NCBI GenBank assembly: GCA_963703655.1
Contig: CAVPFA010000003.1
Location: 992,001 to 1,056,000 of the forward strand
DNA length: 64,000 bases
Origin: CAVPFA01 sp963703655
GTDB lineage: Bacteria > Actinomycetota > Acidimicrobiia > Acidimicrobiales > Bog-793
Reading direction: 5' to 3'
Under the pieces are notes generated by a model, which was not told the origin of the DNA, searched no databases, and was given only the letters and a program-made list of their open reading frames with translations. Made by a program: the position numbers and the translations under genes. Positions 26,828 to 35,113 of the stretch are shown piece after piece (the first letter of the stretch is position 1; the number at the start of each line of letters is the position of its first letter).

Positions 26828-27044
26828 TTCAGTACCTCTCGTCCGTATCGTGCGACGAGCACCCAGCCCGTCCAATTATGAGCATCAGGTGACGGCCGAC
26901 TCTTACCCTGGGCGACGATGCCCGCACCCTTCTTCGGCTGAGGGGTCGGGCGGCGACTGTGGAGTCCGGCCATCTCGGATATCGGCTGCCAGCGACTCTG
27001 CAGGTAAGACTCGAGTGTGACTTCGCCGCCAATCTTGCGTGACC

Positions 27045-27290
27045 AGCTGCCTTGATCGCAGAACCGCGCTGATGACCGGAGCCGGACGCGGCATCTGGCA
27101 TGCGGTGGCGCTTCAGCTTTCCGAAGCGTGCGTGACAGTCGTCCTCGTCGCGCGTTTCGCGTGACGATCTGAACGGAACCGCAGATCGGTTGACCTCCTC
27201 GTCAACAAAGCCACCGTCGTCGGTGCTGGCCGGTTTCGCATCGATGCGGGCTCCGGCGGCCGGAAGAAGTCGTCCAACCCCTGACCCTGA
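27045..27290 (+). pseudogene. Relic of a short-chain dehydrogenase/reductase gene
   Basis: The plus-strand frame holds the start of an SDR: RTALMTGAGRGIWHAVALQL (cofactor-binding TGxGxGI at about 27075-27095) and TVVLVAR, then a TGA. About 20 bases later comes VDLLVNKATVVGAG, corresponding to the LVNNA motif. Roughly 60 residues that normally lie between are missing, as is the whole catalytic half (no YxxxK). The Gly after GI is Trp. This is decayed, and the region between the two peroxiredoxin genes holds nothing else I can support. Confidence 0.7.
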
Positions 27291-27317
27291 TCTGATTGAT
27301 CAACAGAGGAGACCCTC

Positions 27318-27800
27318 ATGACACTTCACCCAGGCGACGCGTTCCCAAGTCTTTCTGTAACGCCACCCGATGAGCCAGCACTCCGCCTCCCCGAGGCGTT
27401 TGCCGGCCACTTCGGCGTGGTCCTGTTTTACCGGGGCTCGTGGTGCCCATACTGCAATGCCCAGTTGCGAGCATTCCAACGTGATCACGACAGGCTGACT
27501 CAGGTGGACGCCAAGATCGTCGCCCTCTCCGTGGATGACGAGGCCACAACCCGGGCCCTGATCTTGAAGCTCGGTCTGGAGTACCCCGTCGGTCACAGCG
27601 CCGACGCCCGGGCCATCGCAGCGGCGACCGGCGCGTTCGTCAACGACGAGCCGACGTTTATCCAGTCCACCGGGTTTGTGCTCGACCCGACGGGCCGGGT
27701 TGTCGTCAGCGTGTATTCCAGCGGAGCCATTGGACGGCTCGTGCCCGACGATGTGGTCGGCCTCATCCGCTACCTGCGCGAGCACGCCCCTGCTCAATAA
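27318..27800 (+). CDS. Peroxiredoxin (AhpC/TSA family), second WCPYC protein
   Basis: A 160-aa compact peroxiredoxin. It shares the site FYRGSWCPYC (about residues 39-48) with the gene at 26135-26827 but lacks that protein's N-terminal extension. Other features: LPEAFAGHFGVVLF, KIVALSVDDEATTRALI, YPVGHSADARAIAAATGAFV and the end of the domain FVLDPTGRVVVSVYSSG. Start ATG 27318 with AGGAGA five bases before. Cytoplasmic. It probably reduces peroxides with a thiol partner not encoded here. Confidence 0.9.
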   Translation: MTLHPGDAFPSLSVTPPDEPALRLPEAFAGHFGVVLFYRGSWCPYCNAQLRAFQRDHDRLTQVDAKIVALSVDDEATTRALILKLGLEYPVGHSADARAIAAATGAFVNDEPTFIQSTGFVLDPTGRVVVSVYSSGAIGRLVPDDVVGLIRYLREHAPAQ

Positions 27801-28418
27801 CCGAGCATTCCCGCGACGAACTCCCTAGCCTGAGGTACAGATCCGGGCGCCTACTGCATGAGCATGCAGACATCCAGGTTGGTCGTGCCACTTCCATTTG
27901 TTCGGCGAGATGCTCGTGACTGGCAACGGGCTCGCAGAGAGCGTTCACGCGACAAGATCGAGGCTGTGCGGGGTACAGGTTGTCGGGGCCGATGACACCC
28001 TGCACGAGCTATTCACGGCACCGATGAACAGGGGTGCTAACGCTCGAAACTGGTCGAGAACGCATTCCCCAGCTGGCCGACTGTGCCGGTGCCCGGGGAT
28101 GCTCAGGAGGTGCCGACGCGCGTCGAGACCAATGCGAAGCGTTTGCTGTCGAAAAGCCGGCGGCCAAGCCAACAAGCGTGACCGAGACGGCTAGCACGGC
28201 TGCAAGAATCGACGACGCCACACGCTCACAGCGGAACTGGCACGGAATTTGCTGCATCCGCCCCTCGCTGAAGACAGCCCGTTCGGATGGCGCACCGCAG
28301 CGCCTTCCTCGTCTGAACGGTGGTCCTCCTGATGCGCCAGATTGTCAAGGAGTCAGGCGTTGCTTCGGCCACTACCTTCGGCCTCTACCTTCGGCCGAGT
28401 CGAACCGCCATTTCCCTG
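27801..28418. other. Gene-poor region downstream of the second peroxiredoxin
   Basis: About 620 bases with several short open frames but no recognisable product. One minus-strand frame (28257-28009) has a hydrophobic stretch like a signal peptide (ILAAVLAVSVTLVGLAAG) followed by AxA-like residues, but the remainder is basic and low complexity. I do not call it a gene. No repeat or RNA gene seen. Confidence 0.4.
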
Positions 28419-28643
28419 TCAGTTCGCCGGATCGGTGATCGCGGCGAGCAGCCCCTCGTAGTCCTCCGAGCAGGGTCCGCACGCACGCAGGTGGGCGGTG
28501 ACCCCCGGGTACCGGTCCGCTACTCCTGCGGGATCGCTGACCACCAGCTCGACGTAGACGTGCAGCACCGCCATCGCCTCCTCGCATCCCACATCGCTGG
28601 GATCGGTCTGCAAGAAGCGTTCCAGTGCTGACTCGCCGCTCAC
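28419..28643 (-). CDS. Small zinc-binding anti-sigma-like protein
   Basis: A 74-aa protein with the ZAS/zf-HC2 pattern seen in anti-sigma factors: an early Cys (DVGCEEAM), a helix, and HLRACGPC (His-x3-Cys-x2-Cys) near residue 50. No membrane segment is present, so it would be a soluble anti-sigma factor. GTG 28643 overlaps the sigma-factor stop (GTGA), the usual arrangement for an ECF sigma and its anti-sigma. Confidence 0.72.
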   Translation of the reverse strand: MSGESALERFLQTDPSDVGCEEAMAVLHVYVELVVSDPAGVADRYPGVTAHLRACGPCSEDYEGLLAAITDPAN

Positions 28644-29314
28644 GGTCGCCTCGAAGTCTCGGTGTCCAGGTACCCGTTAGCGACCAGTTCGGCTCGTAAC
28701 TTACGTCTGGCGTCAAACAAGGTCTTGTAGATGGCGTTGCGATTCGAGCCGAGCTCTGCGACGAGGGCGTCGAGAGGGACGCCGTTGACCACGATGGCCA
28801 CGAAGAGCCGACGCTGCCAGTCCGTGAGAACGTGGTCAACCGCCCGGTGCAGGGCCGTGACCAGATCCCGCCACTCTGACTCCGAGGCCGGCTCCAAGCC
28901 GAACCGATCCGGTAGCCGGTCCCAGTCCTCGGCATCCATGGCCACGCTCGGATGGCGCCAGAAGTGCCGACCGATCTTCGTCGACACCTCGAGAATGACG
29001 AACTTGTATGCCCACGTGGTGAATCGGCACTCACCACGGAATTGCGCGACCTTGGCGGTGATGGCCACCAACGCGTCGGCAGCTGCCTGGTGCGCCACGT
29101 CGTCGAGCTCCGGCCCGCCGATCTGCAGGTGCCCGCTGCGCCGGCGCACCTCGGTGCGAGCGATCCGCAGAAGCAATTCGTGAAGCCGGACGAGGGCCGT
29201 CTCCTTCTCCGCCGCGGTGCCGTCGAACGAGCGCAGCCACCCGACGGAATCAGGATCCATGGCTGGCGCAATCGAGGAAAACGTGCTGCTCGCCACCGGA
29301 TCTGCTGACGTCAT
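28640..29314 (-). CDS. ECF-type RNA polymerase sigma factor
   Basis: Alternative sigma factor of about 224 aa. Region 2 is visible as ELDDVAHQAAADALVAI and FRGECRFTTWAYKFVI. Region 4 follows as LTDWQRRLFVAIVVNGVPLD ALVAELGSNRNAIYKTLFDARRKLRAEL, a helix-turn-helix. ATG 29314 is the likely start; the frame is open to 29518 but the extra part is Arg-rich and unlike the family. Downstream and overlapping is the anti-sigma-like gene. It is divergent from a secreted-protein gene that may be its target. Confidence 0.88.
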   Translation of the reverse strand: MTSADPVASSTFSSIAPAMDPDSVGWLRSFDGTAAEKETALVRLHELLLRIARTEVRRRSGHLQIGGPELDDVAHQAAADALVAITAKVAQFRGECRFTTWAYKFVILEVSTKIGRHFWRHPSVAMDAEDWDRLPDRFGLEPASESEWRDLVTALHRAVDHVLTDWQRRLFVAIVVNGVPLDALVAELGSNRNAIYKTLFDARRKLRAELVANGYLDTETSRRP

Positions 29315-29431
29315 GGCCGCGATGCTACAGAGATGCCCGGCGCGGGTGCTCGCCCGCGCCCGTCCGCCAGCGGCCCAGCATGGCCTGCTCGCTCGGCAAC
29401 AGCGAGGTAAGACGCGAGGGTGAGCGGGCAG

Positions 29432-29455
29432 CCAACGTCCAACAGCATTGCCGTC
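29432..29455 (+). promoter_or_regulatory. Candidate ECF-type promoter for the secreted-protein gene
   Basis: CCAAC (29432-29436), 15 bases, then CGTC (29452-29455), resembling the AAC/CGT elements of ECF promoters, 20 bases before the ATG at 29475. The match is short and could be chance. Confidence 0.35.
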
Positions 29456-29474
29456 CACAGAAGGGAGATTTTCC

Positions 29475-30866
29475 ATGAAACTGCCCCTACCTCGCTCGCG
29501 CCGGGCTCTTGCCGGCACGATAGCCGTGGCTGCGGCCTCAGTCGTAATCTTGACTCAGTTCGCCTTCGCGTCACCCAGCACGACCGCCATCAACACGAAC
29601 GGCGGGACCGGTTCTGCTAAAGGGCTCGGCCAGCTGAGCGGTTTGCTCTCACGGAACAAGTTCACCCTGGGAAGCCTCATCGATATCAACCTCAGCAACG
29701 AGACGGCGCGACTCCCGCTTTATCAGGGCGTCGCTTACAAAGGGACGCCACATCAGGAAACGGTGTGGTACATCCTCGAGGACGCCTCTGACTCCGGACT
29801 GGCCGCCGACCTCGGCGTGAACTTCGCGCCGAAGCTCGCTAACATCGGCATCGGCTGCCCCGCCTGCGTGCAGACAGTGACCGAGGACAACCCGACGCCT
29901 CTCCAGAACCCATTCGGGACGGCCATCATCAACTTCCAGGGAGCGCCCGACTTCAGCCCGACACGCACAGCAGTGCCCGGACCAACCGGGTTCCCGCTCA
30001 AGAGCTTCTCGCCGGGCTCCGTCGCCGGCCCAGGATACAGCCCGTTCATTCGAATCGCCGGGTCGACGGTCGTGTACAACGCGCCAATCGTTGCCACCGG
30101 GAACGGGCCGTTCGACGTTGTCAATCACACCAACACCGAGGACCGGGTCGTCGGCATCCACATCGCTCCGCCTGCCGGATCTCCTGGAGCGGCCCCTCAG
30201 GGTCAGTTCCAGAGCTCGTGGGCCGACATGTTGTTCATCAAGGGCTTCGACGCCGGCCAGCCCATCGTGTACCTGAGCACCGACGCCGGGCAGCCCCTTA
30301 CCGCTGTACTGGAGCGGTCCACCTACGTCCCTGCTCTCAACAACGCGTCGTTCAACGGTGGCGACGATTTCCTCGGGTCCGCTCGGGAGCGCCTGTTCGG
30401 GTTCATCAATGGACAGATCGGCGCCAACAACCCCAACGCTCAGGGATTCCAGCATCTGGCCGATGACGGCTTCGTCGGCGACAACGCCTCGGCAGGCGAT
30501 ACCCGACTGATCCAGGCCCTGCGCCACGGAGGTGATCTCTTGAACGTCTTCGGTGACTTCCCGACGTTGGCCGATCCCCGCCACGCCGATGCCTACAGCC
30601 CGCTCTGGGACGCCCAGCTCGGCCTGTGGACGCCAAAGGCTGTCAGTGAGGGCCTCAACACGCGTCAGACCGACGAGAACACAGTTCTGAACCTCGCGGC
30701 TGATCACCCCGACCTGATTACAGGCGTCAATCCGGCCACCGGTGCTCCCGAGCCGTACGGATCCGTAGGGGTCGACATCAACTGCGCCGTGCTTGGCTTC
30801 ACGGCTCAGCCGCCCACGGCGGCGGTGGAGGCTCCTGTACCCAACGGACAGTTCCCGCCTCTGTAG
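29475..30866 (+). CDS. Uncharacterised secreted protein (463 aa)
   Basis: Exported protein of unknown function. The signal peptide is clear: MKLPLPRSRRALAG, then a hydrophobic core TIAVAAASVVILTQFAFASP with cleavage near AFA-S. The mature part is soluble, glycine/proline-rich and lacks repeats. Distinctive segments are GLLSRNKFTLGSLIDINLSN, PHQETVWYILEDASDSGLAA, NIGIGCPACVQTV and ADDGFVGDNASAGDTRLIQA. The pair of Cys in GCPAC could bind metal or form a disulfide. ATG 29475 has AAGGGAG seven bases upstream. It is divergent from an ECF sigma/anti-sigma pair, which may control it. Confidence 0.8.
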   Translation: MKLPLPRSRRALAGTIAVAAASVVILTQFAFASPSTTAINTNGGTGSAKGLGQLSGLLSRNKFTLGSLIDINLSNETARLPLYQGVAYKGTPHQETVWYILEDASDSGLAADLGVNFAPKLANIGIGCPACVQTVTEDNPTPLQNPFGTAIINFQGAPDFSPTRTAVPGPTGFPLKSFSPGSVAGPGYSPFIRIAGSTVVYNAPIVATGNGPFDVVNHTNTEDRVVGIHIAPPAGSPGAAPQGQFQSSWADMLFIKGFDAGQPIVYLSTDAGQPLTAVLERSTYVPALNNASFNGGDDFLGSARERLFGFINGQIGANNPNAQGFQHLADDGFVGDNASAGDTRLIQALRHGGDLLNVFGDFPTLADPRHADAYSPLWDAQLGLWTPKAVSEGLNTRQTDENTVLNLAADHPDLITGVNPATGAPEPYGSVGVDINCAVLGFTAQPPTAAVEAPVPNGQFPPL

Positions 30867-30934
30867 CCGAAGTGCTCGGGCCTGCCAAGGCCTTCGGGAC
30901 AGTTGACATTTAGCGGGTTCTAGACGACATCTTG

Positions 30935-30983
30935 CGAGTGGGGCGACGGGTGGGTCTCATATGGCCCTCCGTCGCCCCACTCG
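30935..30983. repeat. Perfect inverted repeat downstream of the secreted-protein gene
   Basis: Fifteen-bp arms CGAGTGGGGCGACGG and CCGTCGCCCCACTCG around a 19-base loop. No T-run follows on either strand. It could be a transcription barrier for the secreted-protein gene or a recombination-associated structure near the integrase relic. Confidence 0.6.
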
Positions 30984-31100
30984 TAGGTTCGAATTGCCGT
31001 CAAGGCCGCGACGGCGGCTACCTACCGCGTTACGCGCGAATTATTGCGCGGCGGGCTCTGAGGAAATCCAGTCGCGTTCCCGTCGTGAGATTCCATCGCA

Positions 31101-31697
31101 TCACGACCGACCCCGATCGCATGGGCGGCGTCCTTTGCATAAGGAACCTGCGGTGTCCGGTGGCTGCTTTGCACAAGTCGGCTGCTCGCCACCATCGGTG
31201 GCAAGACGAAGCCGGCGCTCCGCGACGTCGAGCACGGCGGACACCTCGGTTGGCGTCAACACGCCGCGGGGTTGGCTCTTCTGCCGACGCAGACGCGCAA
31301 GGCGAGCCGGGTTGATCGTGAGCCACGGCCACACCTCCGCCTGCGAGAGCGCGGCGCGGAGAACGATATGCCGGTTGCGGATACCCCCTTCCCCGACGCC
31401 CTGGCGTCGCAGCCTGGCATGCCACTGCTCGACGTCCTGCACCGAAAGTCGGGCGAGCGGGATAGCACCGATGGACTCTTCGCCTATGGCCTTGGCGCGG
31501 CTGAGGTAGTCGCGTGGTGTCGACTGTGCCCAGGTCGCGAGATTGACCTCCAGCCACGCCTCGAGGGCATCGGCGACCGTACGGGCCGCTGCGCGTGTTG
31601 GCGGCTTCAGCGCCAGCGAGGCTGCCAGGCGCTCGACCTGCCGGCGGGTTCCCCTGAGCGTACGGCTGGTCTGGACGGGGCGCCCGTCGTCAGAAGA
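31101..31697 (-). pseudogene. Truncated tyrosine recombinase (integrase) at the right island edge
   Basis: A continuous minus-strand frame encodes the N-terminal part of a phage-type integrase. It has an arm-binding-like segment (SSSDDGRPVQTSRTLRGTRR QVERLAA) and the core-binding SAM-like domain (ARTVADALEAWLEVN, TPRDYLSRAKAIGEESIGAI, LSVQDVEQWHARL, VLRAALSQAEVWPWL, NPA). It ends with LTPTEVSAVLDVAE, where the catalytic domain should start, then degenerates. No R-HxxR-Y residues remain. Its frame has no start codon before it runs into the dehydrogenase 3' end, so it is broken at both ends. Confidence 0.8.
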
Positions 31698-31768
31698 GCT
31701 AGCTGAGCAGCCGCTTTGCGATCACGACGCGCTGGATCTGGTTCGTCCCCTCGTAGATCTGGGTGATC
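31691..31768 (-). repeat. Copy C of the repeat, in situ at the 3' end of the intact acyl-CoA dehydrogenase gene
   Basis: The resident copy: codons ending ITQIYEGTNQIQRVVIAKRLLS and the stop at 31699-31701, plus 8 bases downstream. Copies A and B repeat this tail. An integrase relic lies directly outside it. Insertion at a gene's 3' end that keeps the gene whole is how many integrases act. Confidence 0.85.
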
Positions 31769-32844
31769 TTCGCGTCCCTCATGAACCGCTCGGCCGGGAA
31801 GTCCTTCGTGTAGCCGTAGCCGCCGAGGAGCTGGACGGCGTCGGTCGTCACCTGCATGGCGACGTCGGAGGCGAAGCACTTCGCCATGGCCCCGATCTTC
31901 GCCAGGTCGCCCGAGGGATCGCCGGCGTCGACCATCGCACACGCCCGGTACACGAGTCCCCGCGCCGCCTCGACGCGGATCGCCATGTCGGCGAGCATGA
32001 ACTGCAATCCTTGGAACTCGGCGATGGGATGGCCGAACTGCTCCCTCCGCTGTGTGTAGCCGAGTGCGTAGTCGAGTGCTCCTTGCGCGATACCGACTGC
32101 CTGGGCGCCGATCGTCGGCCGGCTCCGATCGAGCGTGTGCATGGCGATGTAAAAGCCCTGTCCCTCCGCGCCGACACGGTTGGCGACCGGCACGCGGACC
32201 TCGTCGAGGACGACCTCGCCAGTCGGGCTGCCCCGCAGGCCCATCTTGTGCTCGAGCTTGGGAACCTGCACGCCCCATTCAGCCTCGACGACGAAACAAC
32301 TGATGCCGCGGTGGCCGGCGTCGGGGTCGGTCTTGGCGAACACGGTGTAGGTGTCGGAGATGCCAGCGTTTGTGATCCAGTACTTCGTCCCGGTGAGCAC
32401 GTAGTCGTCTCCGTCGCGCACCGCTCGCGCTTTCATCGCTGAGACGTCCGATCCCGCATCGGGCTCCGACAGGCAGTAGCTCGCCTGGGCCGCTCCAGCC
32501 GCGACGGGCGGCAGATAGCGGCGCTTCATCTCCTCGCTCCCGAAGTTGATGACCGGGATCATCCCGAGCTTGGAGATCAGGAGCGTCACGCTCGTCGATG
32601 CGCAGACACGTGCGACCTCCTCGATCATCACGGCCTGGGTGACGTGGTCGGCGCCGGCACCGCCGTACTCGCTTGGCACGCCCAGCGCCGGCAGCTCCAT
32701 CGCGACGCAATCGTGGAAGCTCTCCCACGGGAACGACTCGTTCTCGTCGTATTCAGCGGCACGTGGCGCGAGTTTCTCCTCGCACAGGCGCCTCACCGCC
32801 GAGCGGAACTCGGCCTGGTCCTCTGAGAGGTCGAACGGTGCCAT
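31699..32844 (-). CDS. Acyl-CoA dehydrogenase
   Basis: FAD-dependent dehydrogenase (381 aa) that oxidises an acyl-CoA to the trans-2-enoyl-CoA. Family motifs: YCLSEPDAGSDVSAMKA (substrate/FAD region), WITNAGISDTYTVFAKT, DRSRPTIGAQAVGIAQGALDYAL, REQFGHPIAEFQGLQFMLAD and the catalytic-base segment QIYEGTNQIQR with Glu near residue 365. It is the last gene of a minus-strand unit with leuB, ilvE, cimA and an unknown gene, only two bases after the latter. The position suggests a branched short-chain substrate, but this is inference. ATG 32844 preferred over TTG 32850. Confidence 0.93.
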   Translation of the reverse strand: MAPFDLSEDQAEFRSAVRRLCEEKLAPRAAEYDENESFPWESFHDCVAMELPALGVPSEYGGAGADHVTQAVMIEEVARVCASTSVTLLISKLGMIPVINFGSEEMKRRYLPPVAAGAAQASYCLSEPDAGSDVSAMKARAVRDGDDYVLTGTKYWITNAGISDTYTVFAKTDPDAGHRGISCFVVEAEWGVQVPKLEHKMGLRGSPTGEVVLDEVRVPVANRVGAEGQGFYIAMHTLDRSRPTIGAQAVGIAQGALDYALGYTQRREQFGHPIAEFQGLQFMLADMAIRVEAARGLVYRACAMVDAGDPSGDLAKIGAMAKCFASDVAMQVTTDAVQLLGGYGYTKDFPAERFMRDAKITQIYEGTNQIQRVVIAKRLLS

Positions 32845-32846
32845 GG

Positions 32847-33386
32847 TCAAGCGCCGACGAGCTCCCGCCAGCGACCCGGGTCGTGGTCGAGCCGTTCGGC
32901 CAGGACCTTGGTGCTGAGCCGCAGTGTCGCCTCAGGAACCGCATCGGCGAGCGCCCTCCGGCGCCAGTAGTCGTGCGCAGCTCCGCCGAACCGCTCTCGG
33001 CGCAGAGCGACGAGATCGCTCGGCGGCGGCAGGGCGTCGTCACGAGCGAGGTACCCGAACAGGCCGAGCGCGACCTCTATGTCTGCGCCGATCGGAGCGC
33101 GGCCGAAGATCGACGCCCGGCGCAGCGCGACCGCGACGGCGCCGGCCATGACGTCCTCGCTGCGTTCATCACCCTCGAGCATCAATGCGTCCCGGAACCG
33201 CGCCGCGAGGTCGAGCGCGTACCCCTGGTCGGGGCCGGGGTTGCCCAGCCCCGCCTGGCGTGCGGGGTCGGGCGTTGGGCGGCTCTCACCCGGTCGATGG
33301 GGCGTCCAGGGGGCCGGGACACCGATCCGCTGAAACTCGCGAACCTCGTGCTGCTCCATGATGGGGGCGAATTTAGGCTGGGTCAT
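32847..33386 (-). CDS. Conserved hypothetical protein in the leuB-ilvE-cimA unit
   Basis: A 179-aa soluble protein I do not recognise. The N-terminal third is Pro-rich (MTQPKFAPIMEQHEVREFQR, then PAPWTPHRPGESRPTPDPAR). The rest is helical with DLAARFRDALMLEGDERSED, VALGLFGYLARDDALPPPSD and DYWRRRALADAVPEATLRLS. No membrane segment or signal. The ATG at 33386 overlaps the cimA stop (ATGA) and its own stop is two bases from the dehydrogenase, so it is firmly in the operon. Possible roles would be regulatory or structural; no evidence. Confidence 0.75.
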   Translation of the reverse strand: MTQPKFAPIMEQHEVREFQRIGVPAPWTPHRPGESRPTPDPARQAGLGNPGPDQGYALDLAARFRDALMLEGDERSEDVMAGAVAVALRRASIFGRAPIGADIEVALGLFGYLARDDALPPPSDLVALRRERFGGAAHDYWRRRALADAVPEATLRLSTKVLAERLDHDPGRWRELVGA

Positions 33387-35113
33387 CGCAACGTCTCGAT
33401 CGTAGCTGCGGCGGTCCGCGAGGCATCGATCTCGGCCTCGGTTTCGATCTCGACCTGCGCCGCGCGTAGGAGGCCGACGACCACAGAATCCACGAGCGCC
33501 TGCCACGAGGCCTCGATGATGTTCTCCGACACGCCGATGGTCGACCAGTTGCCCTCGGCGTCGGCGGTGTCCAAGAGCACCCGTGTGACCGCCCCGGTGC
33601 CCTTGGCCGTGTCGAGGACGCGCACGCGGTAGTCGGTCAGGTGCACGTTGCGCAGCTCGCGGAAGTGCGGCTCGATGGCGAGCCGCAGCGCGGCGTCGAG
33701 AGCGTTGACCGGCCCGTTGCCCTCTGCTGTCGCCACGACCCGTTCGTCGCCGACGTGGACCTTGACCGTCGCCTCGGTCGTCAGCTCGCCCGGCGAGGAC
33801 CACGGGTGGACCAGCGCCCCGCCGTTTCCGACGGGATCCTGGACAGGGGCCACCTCTTTGGCCCGCCAGTCGGTGATCACCCGAAACGACTCGATCCTGA
33901 AGAGGTCGCCGAGCCGCCCTCCCGGTTCCCCAGCCGCGGCACGCATCAAGAGCTCGACTGACCCGTCGGCCGCCTCGAAGTGGTACCCCGCGTGCTCGAG
34001 GTGCTTCAGGGTGTCGAGGACCCGCCCCAGCGCGGGCGAGTCGAGCTCCAATCCCAGCTCCGCGGCCTTGAGCTGAAGTGTCGAGCGCCCTGCCAGCTCG
34101 CTCACGACGATCCGTGTCCCGTTGCCGACGAGGTCGGGCGGCACGTGCTCGTACGCGTCCGACCGGCGAACGAGCGCGCTCGTGTGCAGGCCGGCCTTGT
34201 GTGCGAACGCTGCGGTTCCGACATAGGGGCGCTGGGGGTCGAGAGTCAGGTTGACGAGCTCCGCGATGTGGTGTGCGACCGGCATGAGGCGCTCGAGCCG
34301 GTCGGCCGGGATCGTCTTCACTCCCATCTTGAGCGTGAGGTTTGCGATGGCGGCGGAGAGATCGGCATTCCCCGTGCGCTCGCCGTAGCCGTTGACGCAC
34401 CCCTGCACCTGGGTTGCGCCCTCGCGCACCGCGGCAAGAGTGTTGGCCACGGCGCACCCGCCGTCGTTGTGGAAGTGGGCGCCGATCGTCGCAGACGAGC
34501 GAGCTCGCACCTCGGCCACGACGCGGGCGACCTCGTCGGGGAGCGTGCCGCCGTTCGTGTCGCAGAGCACGAGCGCCTCAGCTCCGGCCTCCTCTGCTGC
34601 CGCGAGCACGCGGAGGGCGAAGGCCGCGTCGCGCCGGTAGCCGTCGAAGAAGTGCTCGGCGTCGAAGAAGACGCGGAGCCCCGCTTGGCGCAGGTACGCG
34701 ACCGAGTCGGCCGCCATGGCGACCGCCTCGTCGAGCGTCGTCCGCAGCGCCTCGGTCACGTGCAGGTCGGAGGCCTTGGCGACGATGCAGACCGCCTCGG
34801 TGCCGGCGTCGACCAGGTGGCGGAGCGTCTCGTCGCGGCCGGCCTCGATGCCCGAGCGCCTCGTCGAGCCGAACGCGACCAGCGTCGCGCTCTGCAGCTG
34901 CAGCTCCTTCGCGGCCCTGGCGAAGAACTCCTCGTCTTTCGGGTTCGCGCCCGGCCACCCGCCTTCGATGTAGGAGACGCCCAAGTGGTCGAGTTGCTCG
35001 GCGACGTGAAGTTTGTCGTCGACGGTGAGCGACATCCCCTCTTGCTGCGACCCGTCCCGAAGCGTTGTGTCGTAGATGTCGACGGCAAGCGGGAGGAAGC
35101 TCTCAGGTGACAT
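33383..35113 (-). CDS. cimA: (R)-citramalate synthase
   Basis: Condenses pyruvate with acetyl-CoA to citramalate, the threonine-independent route to 2-oxobutyrate for isoleucine. The 576-aa protein has the DRE-TIM barrel start IYDTTLRDGSQQEGMS, IEGGWPGANPKDEEFF (CimA/TIGR00977 type), VLCDTNGGTLPDEV, the metal-binding GAHFHNDGGCAVANTLAAV and QGCVNGYGERTGN. A C-terminal LeuA-type allosteric domain follows from about residue 440 and should bind isoleucine. ATG 35113 overlaps the end of ilvE by 11 bases; the frame is open further upstream, but only as a shadow of ilvE. A true leuA is at 42-43.6 kb, so the two enzymes have separate jobs. Confidence 0.93.
   Translation of the reverse strand: MSPESFLPLAVDIYDTTLRDGSQQEGMSLTVDDKLHVAEQLDHLGVSYIEGGWPGANPKDEEFFARAAKELQLQSATLVAFGSTRRSGIEAGRDETLRHLVDAGTEAVCIVAKASDLHVTEALRTTLDEAVAMAADSVAYLRQAGLRVFFDAEHFFDGYRRDAAFALRVLAAAEEAGAEALVLCDTNGGTLPDEVARVVAEVRARSSATIGAHFHNDGGCAVANTLAAVREGATQVQGCVNGYGERTGNADLSAAIANLTLKMGVKTIPADRLERLMPVAHHIAELVNLTLDPQRPYVGTAAFAHKAGLHTSALVRRSDAYEHVPPDLVGNGTRIVVSELAGRSTLQLKAAELGLELDSPALGRVLDTLKHLEHAGYHFEAADGSVELLMRAAAGEPGGRLGDLFRIESFRVITDWRAKEVAPVQDPVGNGGALVHPWSSPGELTTEATVKVHVGDERVVATAEGNGPVNALDAALRLAIEPHFRELRNVHLTDYRVRVLDTAKGTGAVTRVLLDTADAEGNWSTIGVSENIIEASWQALVDSVVVGLLRAAQVEIETEAEIDASRTAAATIETLR

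Noticed and set aside
28009..28257. Minus-strand frame with a signal-peptide-like stretch
   Set aside because: No ribosome site, and the part after the hydrophobic stretch is low-complexity; other frames there look equally open.
30986..30994. GGTTCGAAT resembling a tRNA T-arm next to the integrase relic
   Set aside because: The flanking five-base stem does not pair and no anticodon or acceptor arms can be formed, so it is not a tRNA or clear tRNA remnant.
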